Positions 35,082 through 44,644 of a stretch of 64,000 nt of DNA are shown in pieces. The notes beneath the pieces were generated by a model. It saw only the letters and a list, made by a program, of their open reading frames with translations, was not told the DNA's origin and made no database searches. The stretch is from Alphaproteobacteria bacterium (GTDB lineage Bacteria; Pseudomonadota; Alphaproteobacteria; Rhodobacterales; Rhodobacteraceae). The DNA lies in NCBI GenBank assembly GCA_024280735.1, contig JAJRPO010000026.1, positions 62,001 to 126,000 of the forward strand, written 5' to 3'. The first letter of the stretch is position 1; the number at the start of each line of letters is the position of its first letter. The translations under genes and the position numbers were made by a program.

Positions 35082-36284
35082 ATGACCCCACGCGAACCCT
35101 TCCAAAGCCCCACCGTATTCAGCTACGGCTTCCGCCCTTTCTTCCTATCCGCCAGTATCTTTGCCCTGATCGTGATTCCCATCTGGATGGCAATCCTCTC
35201 TGGCCATATAACCCTAGACGCCCCCTTTGCCCCCGCCGTCTGGCACATCCACGAAATGCTGTTTGGCTACGCCGCAGCCGTCATCGCGGGTTTCCTGTTC
35301 ACCGCAATCCCGAACTGGACAGGCCGGATGCCCGTGCGCGGTTGGCCATTGGCATTCCTTTTGGTAGTCTGGCTCTTGGGTCGCCTGTCCGTCGCTGGCG
35401 TTTTCGGCCTAGGCGCAGTTTCGGTAATGCTCATCGACGGCGCTTTCCTCGCCGCCATTGTGGTCATGGTCACAATCGAAATCACCGCCGGCAAAAACTG
35501 GCGTAACCTGAAAGTGCTGGCTCCTGTTATTCTTCTGCTCCTCGCTAACATCACCTTTCATATCGAATCCATGCAAACAGGCCTCGCGGAAATCAGCACA
35601 CGCCTCGGCTTTGCGGCCATCATTTTCCTTGTCATGCTAATCGGGGGCCGCATCATCCCCGCCTTTACTCGCAACTGGCTGGTCAAACAAAACAGCTCTG
35701 CATTACCAGCCCCCTTCGCCAAATTCGACGCAATCGCCATCCTCGCGGGCGCCCTCAGCATGGCCGCTTGGGTATTACTCCCCAACATCCCGTTAATCGG
35801 CGGCATGCTGATCACCGTTGCCCTGCTGCATTTCTTCCGCCTGTCACGCTGGCAGGGTCACCGCACACTACCATCGCCGTTGCTCCTGATGCTCCACATC
35901 GCCTACGCCTTTGTCCCCGCAGGCATTCTGTTGCTGGGGCTAGACAGCATCAGCGAGCGTTTCGACACCTATGTTGCAGGCCTGCACCTGCTGGGCATCA
36001 GCGCCATCGGCGGCATAACAGTTGCCGTGATGATCCGCGCCACTTTGGGCCACACAGGTCGCCCCCTAACCGCACCCATCACTTTGATCCTCGCCTTTGA
36101 CCTGATTATCTTTGCCGGCATCTATCGTGCCTTCTTTCCCAACTCGGAAATTGCCGGGATCTCAGGCATAGAGGTCGCCGCAACACTCTGGACCATCGGC
36201 TTTGCCATCTTCGTATTAAAGGTCGGCCATTGGCTGGTGACGCCAAAGGCACAAAAACGCACGCCAAACCCCGCAAAGCGGTGA
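35082..36284 (+). CDS. nnrS: NnrS family heme- and copper-containing membrane protein
   Basis: A 400-residue polytopic inner-membrane protein (about twelve hydrophobic segments) of the NnrS family, linked to growth under nitric oxide and nitrosative stress. The conserved start F-S-Y-G-F-R-P-F-F-L, then V-W-H-I-H-E-M-L-F-G-Y and A-I-P-N-W-T-G-R are family signatures; later histidines include those in L-H-L-L-G-I-S-A-I-G-G and L-G-H-T-G-R-P-L. No nitrite or NO reductase genes are adjacent, so here it probably acts as a stand-alone defence factor. A Dnr-like promoter precedes it. Confidence 0.9.
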   Translation: MTPREPFQSPTVFSYGFRPFFLSASIFALIVIPIWMAILSGHITLDAPFAPAVWHIHEMLFGYAAAVIAGFLFTAIPNWTGRMPVRGWPLAFLLVVWLLGRLSVAGVFGLGAVSVMLIDGAFLAAIVVMVTIEITAGKNWRNLKVLAPVILLLLANITFHIESMQTGLAEISTRLGFAAIIFLVMLIGGRIIPAFTRNWLVKQNSSALPAPFAKFDAIAILAGALSMAAWVLLPNIPLIGGMLITVALLHFFRLSRWQGHRTLPSPLLLMLHIAYAFVPAGILLLGLDSISERFDTYVAGLHLLGISAIGGITVAVMIRATLGHTGRPLTAPITLILAFDLIIFAGIYRAFFPNSEIAGISGIEVAATLWTIGFAIFVLKVGHWLVTPKAQKRTPNPAKR

Positions 36285-36351
36285 TGTGTTGCCCATTTGG
36301 CAAGGCAATGCTAACTGAGCGCAGAATTATCGAAAACACAGGAGCGTGGCC

Positions 36352-37737
36352 ATGACCACCGACTATATCGTCAAAGACATCTCGCTGGCCGAATTTGGCC
36401 GCAAAGAACTGGACATCGCCGAAACTGAAATGCCGGGCCTAATGGCGCTGCGTGAAGAATACGGCGCAGCACAACCGCTTAAAGGTTCCCGCATTGTTGG
36501 CTCCTTGCACATGACCATTCAGACGGCGTGTCTGATCGAAACACTGACAGCTTTGGGTGCTGATGTGCGCTGGGCGTCCTGTAACATCTTTTCCACCCAA
36601 GACCACGCGGCGGCAGCCATTGCGGCAACGGGTGTTCCGGTATTTGCGATCAAGGGCCAATCCCTGACAGAACATTGGGATTACCTCGACAAATCTTTCG
36701 CCTTTGACGACGGGCCAAATCTGATCCTCGACGATGGTGGTGACGCCACGTTGTACATCCTGCTAGGTGCCCGCATTGAAGGCGGCGAAGCCTTTGGTGT
36801 TGCAGGTTCCGAAGAGGAAGAATGCATCCAGGTGCAAATCAAAAAGCGTATGGCGGCAACGCCCGGCTGGTTCACAAAAATGCGCGACCAGATCAAAGGC
36901 GTGTCAGAGGAAACAACAACCGGCGTTCATCGCCTGTACGAACTTCACAAGAATGGCGAACTGCCCTTCCCAGCCATCAACGTGAACGATTCGGTTACCA
37001 AATCCAAATTCGACAACAAATACGGCTGTAAAGAATCCCTCGTCGACGGTATCCGCCGCGCAACAGACACAATGATGGCCGGTAAAACTGCTGTTGTTTG
37101 TGGTTACGGCGATGTTGGCAAAGGCTCCGCAGCATCCCTGCAAGGTGCCGGTGCCCGGGTGAAAGTCACCGAAGTTGATCCAATCTGCGCCCTACAAGCG
37201 GCCATGGACGGATTTGAAGTTGTAACCCTTGAGGATGCCGTTGCAGACGCCGACATCTTCATCACCACCACTGGCAACAAAGACATTATCCGCATCGAGC
37301 ATATGCGCGCGATGAAAGATATGGCGATTGTTGGCAACATCGGCCACTTTGACAATGAAATCCAAGTGGCGGCGCTGGCCAACCACAAATGGACCAACAT
37401 CAAAGATCAGGTCGACATGATCGAAATGCCTTCCGGCAACCGGATGATCCTGCTGTCCCAAGGCCGCCTGTTGAACCTTGGTAACGCCACCGGCCACCCG
37501 TCGTTTGTGATGTCCGCCAGCTTTACCAACCAGGTTCTGGCGCAGCTGGAACTCTGGACCAACACGGATGCCTATAAGAATGAAGTTTACATTCTGCCCA
37601 AGCATCTGGACGAAAAAGTAGCCCGTCTACACCTGAAAAAGATCGGCGTGAAACTGACAGAGCTGACCAAAGAACAGGCCGATTATATTGGCGTGAAAAC
37701 CGATGGTCCGTTTAAGCCAGAGCATTACCGCTACTAA
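36352..37737 (+). CDS. ahcY: Adenosylhomocysteinase
   Basis: A 461-residue NAD-dependent enzyme hydrolysing S-adenosylhomocysteine to adenosine and homocysteine, keeping the methyl cycle running. Substrate-site residues show in H-M-T-I-Q-T-A and [23 protein letters not shown]-x-Y-G-C is the catalytic signature, and [10 protein letters not shown] is the NAD site. The C-terminal K-P-x-H-Y-R-Y is complete. AGGAG lies at correct distance from the ATG at 36352; a GTG two codons earlier is less likely. The 60-base gap to nnrS leaves no room for an SAH riboswitch. Confidence 0.97.
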   Translation: MTTDYIVKDISLAEFGRKELDIAETEMPGLMALREEYGAAQPLKGSRIVGSLHMTIQTACLIETLTALGADVRWASCNIFSTQDHAAAAIAATGVPVFAIKGQSLTEHWDYLDKSFAFDDGPNLILDDGGDATLYILLGARIEGGEAFGVAGSEEEECIQVQIKKRMAATPGWFTKMRDQIKGVSEETTTGVHRLYELHKNGELPFPAINVNDSVTKSKFDNKYGCKESLVDGIRRATDTMMAGKTAVVCGYGDVGKGSAASLQGAGARVKVTEVDPICALQAAMDGFEVVTLEDAVADADIFITTTGNKDIIRIEHMRAMKDMAIVGNIGHFDNEIQVAALANHKWTNIKDQVDMIEMPSGNRMILLSQGRLLNLGNATGHPSFVMSASFTNQVLAQLELWTNTDAYKNEVYILPKHLDEKVARLHLKKIGVKLTELTKEQADYIGVKTDGPFKPEHYRY

Positions 37738-37755
37738 GCCCATCCCCTAACACTG

Positions 37756-37786
37756 AAAAACGGCCTCGTTTCGGGGCCGTTTTTTG
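37756..37786 (+). terminator. Rho-independent terminator after ahcY
   Basis: AAAACGGCC and GGCCGTTTT pair across a short loop and run into six T. It lies about 20 bases beyond the ahcY stop. Confidence 0.9.
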
Positions 37787-38026
37787 TTTCTGGTAAACCT
37801 TCGCAATTACTCGTTTTACGTCCTGCCATCTCCATCCCAAAACCTCGCCTGACATAGTTTGTTTTCGGAATGATTGGGCCAATAATCCCGGTGAATTGAG
37901 TTATTTTGCCCTCCCCCCTTTTTTTACAACCCCTCATCCCCTACATTTCGCTCAGGGGAGGATGCCCATGATGGGACCTCTGGGAGAGAAAGCCGGATAT
38001 CGCCGGTGAACAACAAGGAGAATAAG

Positions 38027-38368
38027 ATGGGCAAACGCGACGATTTGATCGCTAAATATGCGGACGACCTGAAGAACAAATGTGGCATGACGGCGGATAT
38101 GGATTTGCTGACCAAAGTAACCATCGGCTGCGGCCCGGCAATCTACAATGCCGACGCGTCCACGGTGGCGGCCTCGCAGGCCAGTGAATTGGAAACCGTT
38201 AAAAACAACTTCCTGATCAAGAAACTGGGTCTCGCAGACAGCCCGGCCCTGATGGAGGCCATCAACAAAGCCATGGACACTTACGGCCGTTCAGAGCGTA
38301 ACAAATATCGCGCAGTGGTTTATTACATGCTGACAAAGCAATTCGGCAAAGAATCCGTTTACGGTTAA
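38027..38368 (+). CDS. DUF2853-family protein
   Basis: A 113-residue acidic-to-neutral cytoplasmic protein of the DUF2853 family, whose function is unknown. Typical features are the opening G-K-R-D-D-L-I-A-K-Y-A-D-D-L and the conserved ending R-N-K-Y-R-A-V-V-Y-Y-M-L. The ATG at 38027 follows AAGGAG. It has its own transcription unit: the ahcY terminator lies upstream, its own terminator downstream, and a 5' leader with several short inverted repeats (CCCAT/ATGGG, CTCT/AGAG, 37967-37995) in between. Confidence 0.85.
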   Translation: MGKRDDLIAKYADDLKNKCGMTADMDLLTKVTIGCGPAIYNADASTVAASQASELETVKNNFLIKKLGLADSPALMEAINKAMDTYGRSERNKYRAVVYYMLTKQFGKESVYG

Positions 38369-38387
38369 TCACGCCTATTTTGCAATG

Positions 38388-38415
38388 AAAAGGCGCCCGC
38401 AACCGGCGCCTTTTT
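38388..38415 (+). terminator. Rho-independent terminator after the DUF2853 gene
   Basis: AAAAGGCGCC and GGCGCCTTTTT form a strong G+C-rich stem around a short CGCAACC-type loop ending in five T, about 20 bases beyond the stop. Confidence 0.9.
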
Positions 38416-38523
38416 GGTTAACAAGCTGATTTACCTAAACTTTTCCGCACACTGCGTTTGTAATTGAGGGTTGAATTCGATAGCAAACCTTTATGCGAGG
38501 ACCCTTTCAGGGTTTGGGGTGAG

Positions 38524-38552
38524 GGGAGGCTTTGAGACCAGCAAAGCCTCCC
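38524..38552. terminator. Long perfect hairpin near the end of the EVE operon
   Basis: GGGAGGCTTTG (38524-38534) and CAAAGCCTCCC (38542-38552) form an 11-bp perfect stem with a seven-base loop. It lies 14 bases beyond the stop of the EVE-domain gene. No T-run follows on either strand, so it may be a weak terminator or a protective 3' stem-loop. Confidence 0.5.
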
Positions 38553-38566
38553 TTCCTCTCTGGCTG

Positions 38567-38992
38567 TTAAACAGATCCATTCAAGCCGGCCATCTCACAT
38601 ACAACCCGCCACTCGGTTTCGGTTACAGGCTGAACCGAGAGCCTTGAATTGCGCACCAAAACCATTTCTGCCAGACGGGGTTCAGCCTTAATCTCAGCCA
38701 GACTCACAGGATTAAGAACGGCCTTTACTGCTTTGATATCAACGCATTCCCACCTTGGATCATCTGACGTGCTGTCAGAATGGCACAACGCGCAAACCTC
38801 GATAATACCGACCACGGACTTCTCTTTTAGCGAGTGATAGAAAAAACCACGGTCCCCAATCGCCATTTGACGCATAAAATTGCGCGCCTGATAATTGCGC
38901 ACGCCATCCCACTCCTCGCCAACTTCGCCTTTGGCAACTTGCTGATCCCAACCCCAAGTATTCGGCTCCGATTTAAACAACCAATACGCCAT
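38567..38992 (-). CDS. EVE-domain protein
   Basis: A 141-residue protein that is one EVE domain from end to end, a PUA-like fold thought to bind modified bases in RNA or DNA. Signatures are Y-W-L-F-K-S-E-P at the start, W-D-G-V-R-N-Y-Q-A-R-N and G-D-x-G-F-F-Y-H-S. It begins on the base after the gpsA stop, so the two are surely co-transcribed. Confidence 0.92.
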   Translation of the reverse strand: MAYWLFKSEPNTWGWDQQVAKGEVGEEWDGVRNYQARNFMRQMAIGDRGFFYHSLKEKSVVGIIEVCALCHSDSTSDDPRWECVDIKAVKAVLNPVSLAEIKAEPRLAEMVLVRNSRLSVQPVTETEWRVVCEMAGLNGSV

Positions 38993-39964
38993 CTAACTCT
39001 CCCTTTTCAAAGGCCGCGCCATTAAGGTTTCCAGCGCCTCCGCAACAGTTAACGCGTTTTCCAGAACATCCGCCACAACCGCTGCAATCGGCATTTCAAT
39101 GCCATGCTCATCGGCCAACCCGACCAGCGCCCGCGCGGTTGCAATGCCCTCCACGGTGGTTCCCGTTCCAAACGTACCCTTACGGGCCAGTGCCTCGCCA
39201 AAAGAAAAATTCCGAGATTGCGGCGACGTGCAGGTCAACGCCAAATCACCAAACCCCGAAAGCCCGGCCAAAGTTTCCGCCTTGGCACCCAAGACCTGCG
39301 CCAGCCGCGACATCTCTGCAAAACCACGGGTCAACAGCGCCGCCCGCGCGCTTTCCCCCAAATCGGCCCCCACAACGATGCCGCAAGCAATGGCATAGAC
39401 GTTTTTTAACGCCCCACCCAGCTGTACGCCGGCTAAATCCTGGGTCAAATACAGGCGCATCGTCTCGGTGGACAACAAGGCCTGCAAATTATACCCCAAA
39501 ATCTCATCCTTGCAGGCAATCGACAGGGCTGTCGGCTTACCCGACGCGATTTCTTTGGCAAAGCCGGGGCCGGAAATCACAGCGATTGGCGCGGTAATCT
39601 GTTGATCTGCCACGATTTGGCTTTGCAGCATCCCCGTGCCCGACTCCAGCCCTTTGGCGCACAGGATTATCGGACAAGTGGCATCTGACATGTCGTTCTC
39701 TTGCAAAAAACCGCGTAACTTCTGGGCTGGTATAACCAATAATATCGCGTCAGAACGCGCCAAGTCAGCCAGACAATGCGAAGCGCGCAGGCCACGCGGC
39801 AACCTGACCTCCGGCAAATATCTCTCATTAATGCCGGCAGCCTGCATCTGCGCCACTTGTACAGAATCCCGCCCCCAAAGGGTAACATCATGTCCCCCGC
39901 GCGCGATCACACAACCCAAAGCTGTACCAAAAGCACCCGATCCGATGACCCCAATCCTGCTCAT
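38993..39964 (-). CDS. gpsA: Glycerol-3-phosphate dehydrogenase [NAD(P)+]
   Basis: A 323-residue soluble enzyme reducing dihydroxyacetone phosphate to sn-glycerol-3-phosphate for phospholipid synthesis. The NAD(P) motif G-S-G-A-F-G-T-A-L is at 8-16, with W-G-R-D following; the catalytic lysine is in [10 protein letters not shown]. Its ATG overlaps the tsaD stop (ATGA), and the EVE gene follows directly. Confidence 0.95.
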   Translation of the reverse strand: MSRIGVIGSGAFGTALGCVIARGGHDVTLWGRDSVQVAQMQAAGINERYLPEVRLPRGLRASHCLADLARSDAILLVIPAQKLRGFLQENDMSDATCPIILCAKGLESGTGMLQSQIVADQQITAPIAVISGPGFAKEIASGKPTALSIACKDEILGYNLQALLSTETMRLYLTQDLAGVQLGGALKNVYAIACGIVVGADLGESARAALLTRGFAEMSRLAQVLGAKAETLAGLSGFGDLALTCTSPQSRNFSFGEALARKGTFGTGTTVEGIATARALVGLADEHGIEMPIAAVVADVLENALTVAEALETLMARPLKRES

Positions 39965-41058
39965 GCTTTGGCACCTTTCTTACCGGATCCCAACATCGGC
40001 GCGGCATCACGATCCAGCGGCCAACGCGGACGAGCAGCAAGGGTCAGATCATCGCGATGCCCTTTGGTGAACCGCTCCAGTCCAGCCCAAGCAATCATCG
40101 CTGCATTATCTGTGCAATATTGTAACGGCGGTGCCAGAAACTCAAACCCACACCCATCTGCAACCCGTTGTAAACCTCCGCGAATAACAGAGTTCGCGGC
40201 CACTCCACCAGCAACAGCCAAAACGGGTTTTCTGGTATCTGCCAGCCCTTGAAAAACCAAACAAGCCCGCCGTGTTTTCTCGGCCAATGTATCGGCGACA
40301 GCCAGTTGAAAACTGGCGCACAAGTCGGCTCTGTCCTGAACTGTTAACCCGTTTTTTTCGTCAACCAACACATCCCGCGCCCGCCTCAATGCAGTCTTTA
40401 AACCCGAAAAAGACATGTCTTGCCCCGGCCTGTTCAGTAGTGGTCGCGGGAATTTAAATCTTTTTGCGTCACCTGTTAGCGCCTCTTTCTCAACCAACGG
40501 CCCACCCGGGTATCCCAACCCCAGCAATTTGGCCGTCTTGTCAAACGCCTCACCCGGCGCATCGTCAATTGTGCCGCCCAACCGTTGAAACCGATCCTCT
40601 GAATACACCGCCAAAAATTGGCAATGCCCACCAGATACCAACAGCATCAGATAGGGGTAGGCCACTTGATCCGTCATGCGTGGCGTCAGCGCGTGCCCCG
40701 CCAAATGATTAACGCCAATCAACGGCTTGCCAGACCCAACAGCCAACCCCTTGGCACACATCACGCCGCTCAACACGCCCCCGATCAGCCCCGGCCCAGC
40801 CGTCACCGCAATCGCGTCCATGTTATTCAGGCCGACACCCGCCTGCTGCAACGCGCGTTCAACACAAATATCCAGCCTCTCCGCGTGGGCGCGCGCCGCA
40901 ATTTCCGGCACCACCCCGCCGAAATCCGCATGCAGGGCATCTTGCCCCCAAACGACCGAGGACAGAACCTCCGGCACACCGTCCACGCGCCGCACAACCG
41001 CCGCCGCTGTGTCATCACAGCTGCTTTCAAGGCCCAAAACTGTCACTGTCTCTGTCAT
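39961..41058 (-). CDS. tsaD: tRNA N6-adenosine threonylcarbamoyltransferase TsaD
   Basis: A 365-residue ASKHA-fold enzyme that transfers threonylcarbamoyl to A37 of tRNA. Signatures: [10 protein letters not shown] near the start, the metal-binding histidine pair in [19 protein letters not shown]-x-G-E-A-F-D-K and [10 protein letters not shown]. The frame runs 51 codons further upstream but the family start is the ATG at 41058. Works with TsaE, encoded at 28.6 kb. Divergent from hemD, with 80 bases between starts. Confidence 0.96.
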   Translation of the reverse strand: MTETVTVLGLESSCDDTAAAVVRRVDGVPEVLSSVVWGQDALHADFGGVVPEIAARAHAERLDICVERALQQAGVGLNNMDAIAVTAGPGLIGGVLSGVMCAKGLAVGSGKPLIGVNHLAGHALTPRMTDQVAYPYLMLLVSGGHCQFLAVYSEDRFQRLGGTIDDAPGEAFDKTAKLLGLGYPGGPLVEKEALTGDAKRFKFPRPLLNRPGQDMSFSGLKTALRRARDVLVDEKNGLTVQDRADLCASFQLAVADTLAEKTRRACLVFQGLADTRKPVLAVAGGVAANSVIRGGLQRVADGCGFEFLAPPLQYCTDNAAMIAWAGLERFTKGHRDDLTLAARPRWPLDRDAAPMLGSGKKGAKA

Positions 41059-41138
41059 TGCAAAATCCGGTTTATCATGGTCTTTTGTACCGCGCGTCAA
41101 CCGCTGTGCAAACCCCAAACAATGGTATCCAAACAACC

Positions 41139-41834
41139 ATGATTCGCCCGACCCTCTTGATGATTCGCCCTGAAAACCCCGCCCGTAACTTTGTGAGGGC
41201 ACTGGAAACACAACTTGGGCGGCCGGTTGCTACACTCTACAGCCCACTCATCGGCATAGAACCGCTTGCCACCAACTTGGATTTAACTGACATCACCTTG
41301 CTGCTGTTCACCTCTGTTAATGGCGTCGAACAGTTTGCCCGTAAAACCAAAACCCGCAACATCCCGGCGATCTGCGTCGGTACAACCACGCAACAAGCCG
41401 CTTTAAAAGCAGGTCTGGTGGCGACAGATGCTGGTGGCACAGCACAACTACTCCTCGCTCAGGCTATCGCGCGCAAACAGGAAAAATTCCTCTATATTTG
41501 CGGAGAGCAGACCTCGTTTGATTTATTGACCGCGCTACGGGCTGAAAATATCATCACCCGCGCGGAAATCCTTTATCGGCAATCACGCCTACCACTCTCC
41601 AAGCCCGCCAGCTCCCTACTGAAAAATTCACCCGCCATCATCCCTATCTTTTCTGCCAACGGCGCGAAAACCCTGTTGAAAGCAATCGCAGATAAAGAAA
41701 TCTACAAGCTTACGTTGCTGTGCATCAGCCCCACAGTCACCGAAACCTGCACTCGCGCGACAATCGGCACAGTCCACACCGCACGATCCCCAAACCGCAA
41801 GGGCATGATCGACAAACTAACTGATTTGCTGTAA
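41139..41834 (+). CDS. hemD: Uroporphyrinogen-III synthase-like
   Basis: A 231-residue protein resembling the poorly conserved HemD family, which cyclises hydroxymethylbilane to uroporphyrinogen III. The N-terminal [11 protein letters not shown] matches the 'tRP...a' start of Hem[11 protein letters not shown] and [10 protein letters not shown] are the paired half-domain motifs, and the chain ends with a T[13 protein letters not shown] stretch. Position before mitofilin and hemY is the standard alphaproteobacterial order and supports the call. ATGs at 41139 and 41160 both fit; neither has a strong ribosome site. Confidence 0.85.
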   Translation: MIRPTLLMIRPENPARNFVRALETQLGRPVATLYSPLIGIEPLATNLDLTDITLLLFTSVNGVEQFARKTKTRNIPAICVGTTTQQAALKAGLVATDAGGTAQLLLAQAIARKQEKFLYICGEQTSFDLLTALRAENIITRAEILYRQSRLPLSKPASSLLKNSPAIIPIFSANGAKTLLKAIADKEIYKLTLLCISPTVTETCTRATIGTVHTARSPNRKGMIDKLTDLL

Positions 41835-41920
41835 ATTTACCCGGCCTTGCCTATTTGACTTGAGACCCCCCTCCCATCGGCGTACCTTTCAACCGAGGGA
41901 TTCCTTCCTATATTTATTTG

Positions 41921-43156
41921 ATGCCCACCAAACAGGATACAAAGCCCGTGTCAGACACAGACAATATTTCTACCGACACAAATAACGAAACCACCGAGAA
42001 TATGGAGGTATCCCACGACGAAGAACATGAGGAACACCACACCTCGCTGTCGGCAAGGGTTCTGAAGGGCCTGTTTTTAATTGTCATCGGTTCCGGTATC
42101 GGCCTTTGGGGCGCACCCAAACTCGCACCTTTATTGCCGCAAGGACTGGCTCCCGTTGCAGAGTTCCTGATGCCCGGCCAGTCCATTGCCACCGCAGAAG
42201 TTATCGCACTACGTTCTGAAGTTGAGGTGAAACTAGCAGAACTGGCGGCTAAACCATCTAGCAACCTGACCCAAGAAGACATCGCCAAAGCCATTGCAGT
42301 TTATGACGCAGCCAACACCGAAACATTGGCCAAATTGCAAGATCAACTTGGCGCAACCGACGGCCAAGACATAGAAGCCCGCCTGGCAACAGCCGAATCA
42401 CGGCTTGAACGCGTCACTGCCGAACTTGCCGCCATGAGTGAACGCCTGTCGATGCAAATCACCGAAAACGGTACCGCCTTGTCTGAGGAGGCCGCCGCGA
42501 AACTCTCGGGCTATCAGGCGGTAATCACCGGAATGAAAGCACAACTTGACGCCTTGGCCGCAAATAACGGCACCCTTAACCAACGCATAGACGAGGTCTC
42601 GGCATCTTCTGTGCGCCGTGTAAAACAGGCCGAAGATGACGCCAACGCCAAAGTTGCCTCCACCGCAACGACCAAACTGTTAACCGACATTAACTCCGCG
42701 CTCGACTCAGGTGCATCCTTTCAGGCAGCCCTAGATGGACTGGCCAAAATCGCTGCCATCGCGCCTCCGCCGGAACTGTCCAGCATCGCCCCCACAGGCA
42801 CCACCAGCTGGGCAAATCTGCGTAGCGCGTTTTCCGAGGTTGCCCACGCCGCCTTGCGTGCCGACACCCAAGCCAATGCCGACAATGGTGTAATGAGCAA
42901 ATTCGGCGCATTCCTTCGCACCCAGGTCGGCACCCGCTCTCTTGAGCGCCGCGACGGTGACGACACCAACGCAGTCCTGTCGCGGATCGAAGATGAATTA
43001 ATTCGCGGCAATTTAACCAAGTCGCTGATTGAATCAAACTCCCTGCCCGAGGCCCCTAAGGCTGCCATGACAGAATGGCTCGCCGCCCTGACACGCCTGT
43101 CAAACGCCCAATCCGCAATGGCCCAATTAACCAGTACGCTTGGCGTAACCAACTAG
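41921..43156 (+). CDS. Alphaproteobacterial mitofilin (Mic60) homologue
   Basis: A 411-residue membrane-anchored protein (COG4223 type). An acidic, low-complexity N-terminus (about 1-45, many E, D, T, H) precedes one transmembrane helix (L-F-L-I-V-I-G-S-G-I-G-L-W), then a long coiled-coil region (about 75-250, rich in A, E, L, K) and a conserved C-terminal mitofilin-like domain. Homologues of this family are regarded as bacterial relatives of Mic60, which shapes cristae and intracytoplasmic membranes. It lies between hemD and hemY, its usual site. The ATG at 41921 follows a possible TTG. Confidence 0.85.
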   Translation: MPTKQDTKPVSDTDNISTDTNNETTENMEVSHDEEHEEHHTSLSARVLKGLFLIVIGSGIGLWGAPKLAPLLPQGLAPVAEFLMPGQSIATAEVIALRSEVEVKLAELAAKPSSNLTQEDIAKAIAVYDAANTETLAKLQDQLGATDGQDIEARLATAESRLERVTAELAAMSERLSMQITENGTALSEEAAAKLSGYQAVITGMKAQLDALAANNGTLNQRIDEVSASSVRRVKQAEDDANAKVASTATTKLLTDINSALDSGASFQAALDGLAKIAAIAPPPELSSIAPTGTTSWANLRSAFSEVAHAALRADTQANADNGVMSKFGAFLRTQVGTRSLERRDGDDTNAVLSRIEDELIRGNLTKSLIESNSLPEAPKAAMTEWLAALTRLSNAQSAMAQLTSTLGVTN

Positions 43157-43167
43157 TAAGGAACAAT

Positions 43168-44592
43168 ATGCTCTGGTCACTCATCCGCATATTTCTGTTT
43201 ATCGGCATCATCACGGCCGCCGCCTTTGGCACGACTTTCCTGATCGAGAACGGTGGCGAGGTTCGCCTGTCTTTCGCGGGCACCGAATACACATTCCAGC
43301 CCCTAGTCGCAATTATCATCATCGCTCTGTTTCTGGTCGCTGTCTGGGTATCCTTCAAAATCCTTGGCCTGCTGGTCGCGGTTTTCTACTTTTTCAACGG
43401 CGACGAAACGGCGATTTCCCGCTATTTCACCCGCAACCGCGAACGGCGCGGATTTGAGGCTTTGGCCGATGGTATGGTCGCCTTGGCCGCAGGTGAGGGC
43501 CGCGTTGCAGTTGCCAAAGCAGCCAAAGCCGAGAAATATCTGGAGCGGCCGGAACTGACCCATCTGATTAATGCCCAAGCGGCGGAAATGAACGGTGATA
43601 ACGCGCGCGCCCTGAAATATTATAAAAACCTGTTGGATAACGACCGCACCCGTTTCGTCGGGGTTCAGGGCATTATGAAGCAAAAACTGGCCGACGGTGA
43701 CACGGATACCGCGCTGAAACTGGCCGAGAAGGCCTTTGCTTTGCGCCCCCAGCATAAGGCGACAATGGATACATTGTTTGACCTGCAAACCGACAAAGAA
43801 GAATGGGCCGGCGCGCGCAAAACAATCGAGGCCAAGGTCCGCGCAAACGCCTTGCCCAAGGATGTGGCGCGGCGCCGCGATGCGGTGCTAACACTGGCGG
43901 ATGCCCGCCAGTTGCTCGATGCGGGCGAAGTGATCTCCGGCAAGGACGCCGCTTTGCAAGCCAACCGCCTGTCCCCCGAATTGATCCCTGCCGCTGTGTT
44001 GGCCGCAGAAATGCAGATCAACGACAATTCCAAACGTGCCGCCGCCAAGATCATCAAGAAGGCATGGGAGGCAACTCCGCATCCTGATCTGGCGGCCAGC
44101 TTTGCCGATATTGAACCAGAGGAAACCCCCGCCGCACGGTTGAAGCGTTTCAACGCAATAATCAAACTGCGCCCCGATCATTCCGAAACCAAAATGCTGC
44201 AAGCCGAATTGAACCTCACCGCCGAAGATTTCCCCGGCGCGCGGCGTGCAATGGGGCCTTTGGCAGACGATGAACCAACCGCCCGATCCCTCGCCATTAT
44301 GGCCGCAATCGCGCGTGGTGAAGGCGCCGAGGAAACTGTTGTGCGTGGTTGGCTGTCAAAAGCATTGAGCGCGTCGCGCGGCCCGCAATGGATTTGCTCT
44401 TCTTGCAATAAAATCCACACGGCATGGGCACCAAAATGTGACAATTGCGCAGGCTTTGACACCATGGCGTGGAAGGCCCCGCCAGAGAGCGACGGCGTTG
44501 CCGCAACCACAGCGATGTTGCCAGTGATGGGTGGGTTACTTGCGGACGAGCCTAAGAATGACGCGCCAGTTGTGGATGAAGAGAACACTTAA
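43168..44592 (+). CDS. hemY: HemY-like membrane protein with TPR repeats
   Basis: A 474-residue protein of the HemY N-terminal-domain family. Two transmembrane helices (residues about 3-25 and 45-75) form the conserved head, ending with a F-F-N-G-D-E-T-A-I-S-R-Y-F; the rest is helical, TPR-like (A-K-A-A-K-A-E-K-Y-L..., R-A-L-K-Y-Y-K-N-L-L). Near the end a C-x2-C...C-x2-C set (C-S-S-C-N-K and C-D-N-C-A-G) could bind zinc. The family is associated with late heme synthesis but its activity is undetermined. The ATG at 43168 follows AAGGA; the frame is open 31 codons upstream inside the mitofilin gene. Confidence 0.88.
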   Translation: MLWSLIRIFLFIGIITAAAFGTTFLIENGGEVRLSFAGTEYTFQPLVAIIIIALFLVAVWVSFKILGLLVAVFYFFNGDETAISRYFTRNRERRGFEALADGMVALAAGEGRVAVAKAAKAEKYLERPELTHLINAQAAEMNGDNARALKYYKNLLDNDRTRFVGVQGIMKQKLADGDTDTALKLAEKAFALRPQHKATMDTLFDLQTDKEEWAGARKTIEAKVRANALPKDVARRRDAVLTLADARQLLDAGEVISGKDAALQANRLSPELIPAAVLAAEMQINDNSKRAAAKIIKKAWEATPHPDLAASFADIEPEETPAARLKRFNAIIKLRPDHSETKMLQAELNLTAEDFPGARRAMGPLADDEPTARSLAIMAAIARGEGAEETVVRGWLSKALSASRGPQWICSSCNKIHTAWAPKCDNCAGFDTMAWKAPPESDGVAATTAMLPVMGGLLADEPKNDAPVVDEENT

Positions 44593-44644
44593 ATTCTCGA
44601 CACGGTGGCGTACCCATGGGTGCCAAATATCATAACCGCTGAAT

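Noticed and set aside
36285-36351. Possible SAH riboswitch upstream of ahcY
   Set aside because: Only about 60 bases are available and no matching conserved core is visible.
37734-37937. 67-codon minus-strand frame after ahcY
   Set aside because: It runs through the ahcY terminator and has no family resemblance.
37950-38026. Glycine-riboswitch-like leader before the DUF2853 gene
   Set aside because: The stretch ACCTCTGGGAGAGA resembles the start of a glycine aptamer, but the conserved GCCGAAGG-GCAA core and the second half are missing and the gene has no glycine link.
44608-44625. ACCCATGGGT palindrome between hemY and folC
   Set aside because: Short, without T-run, and in a convergent gap where such dyads arise easily; not enough to call a terminator.
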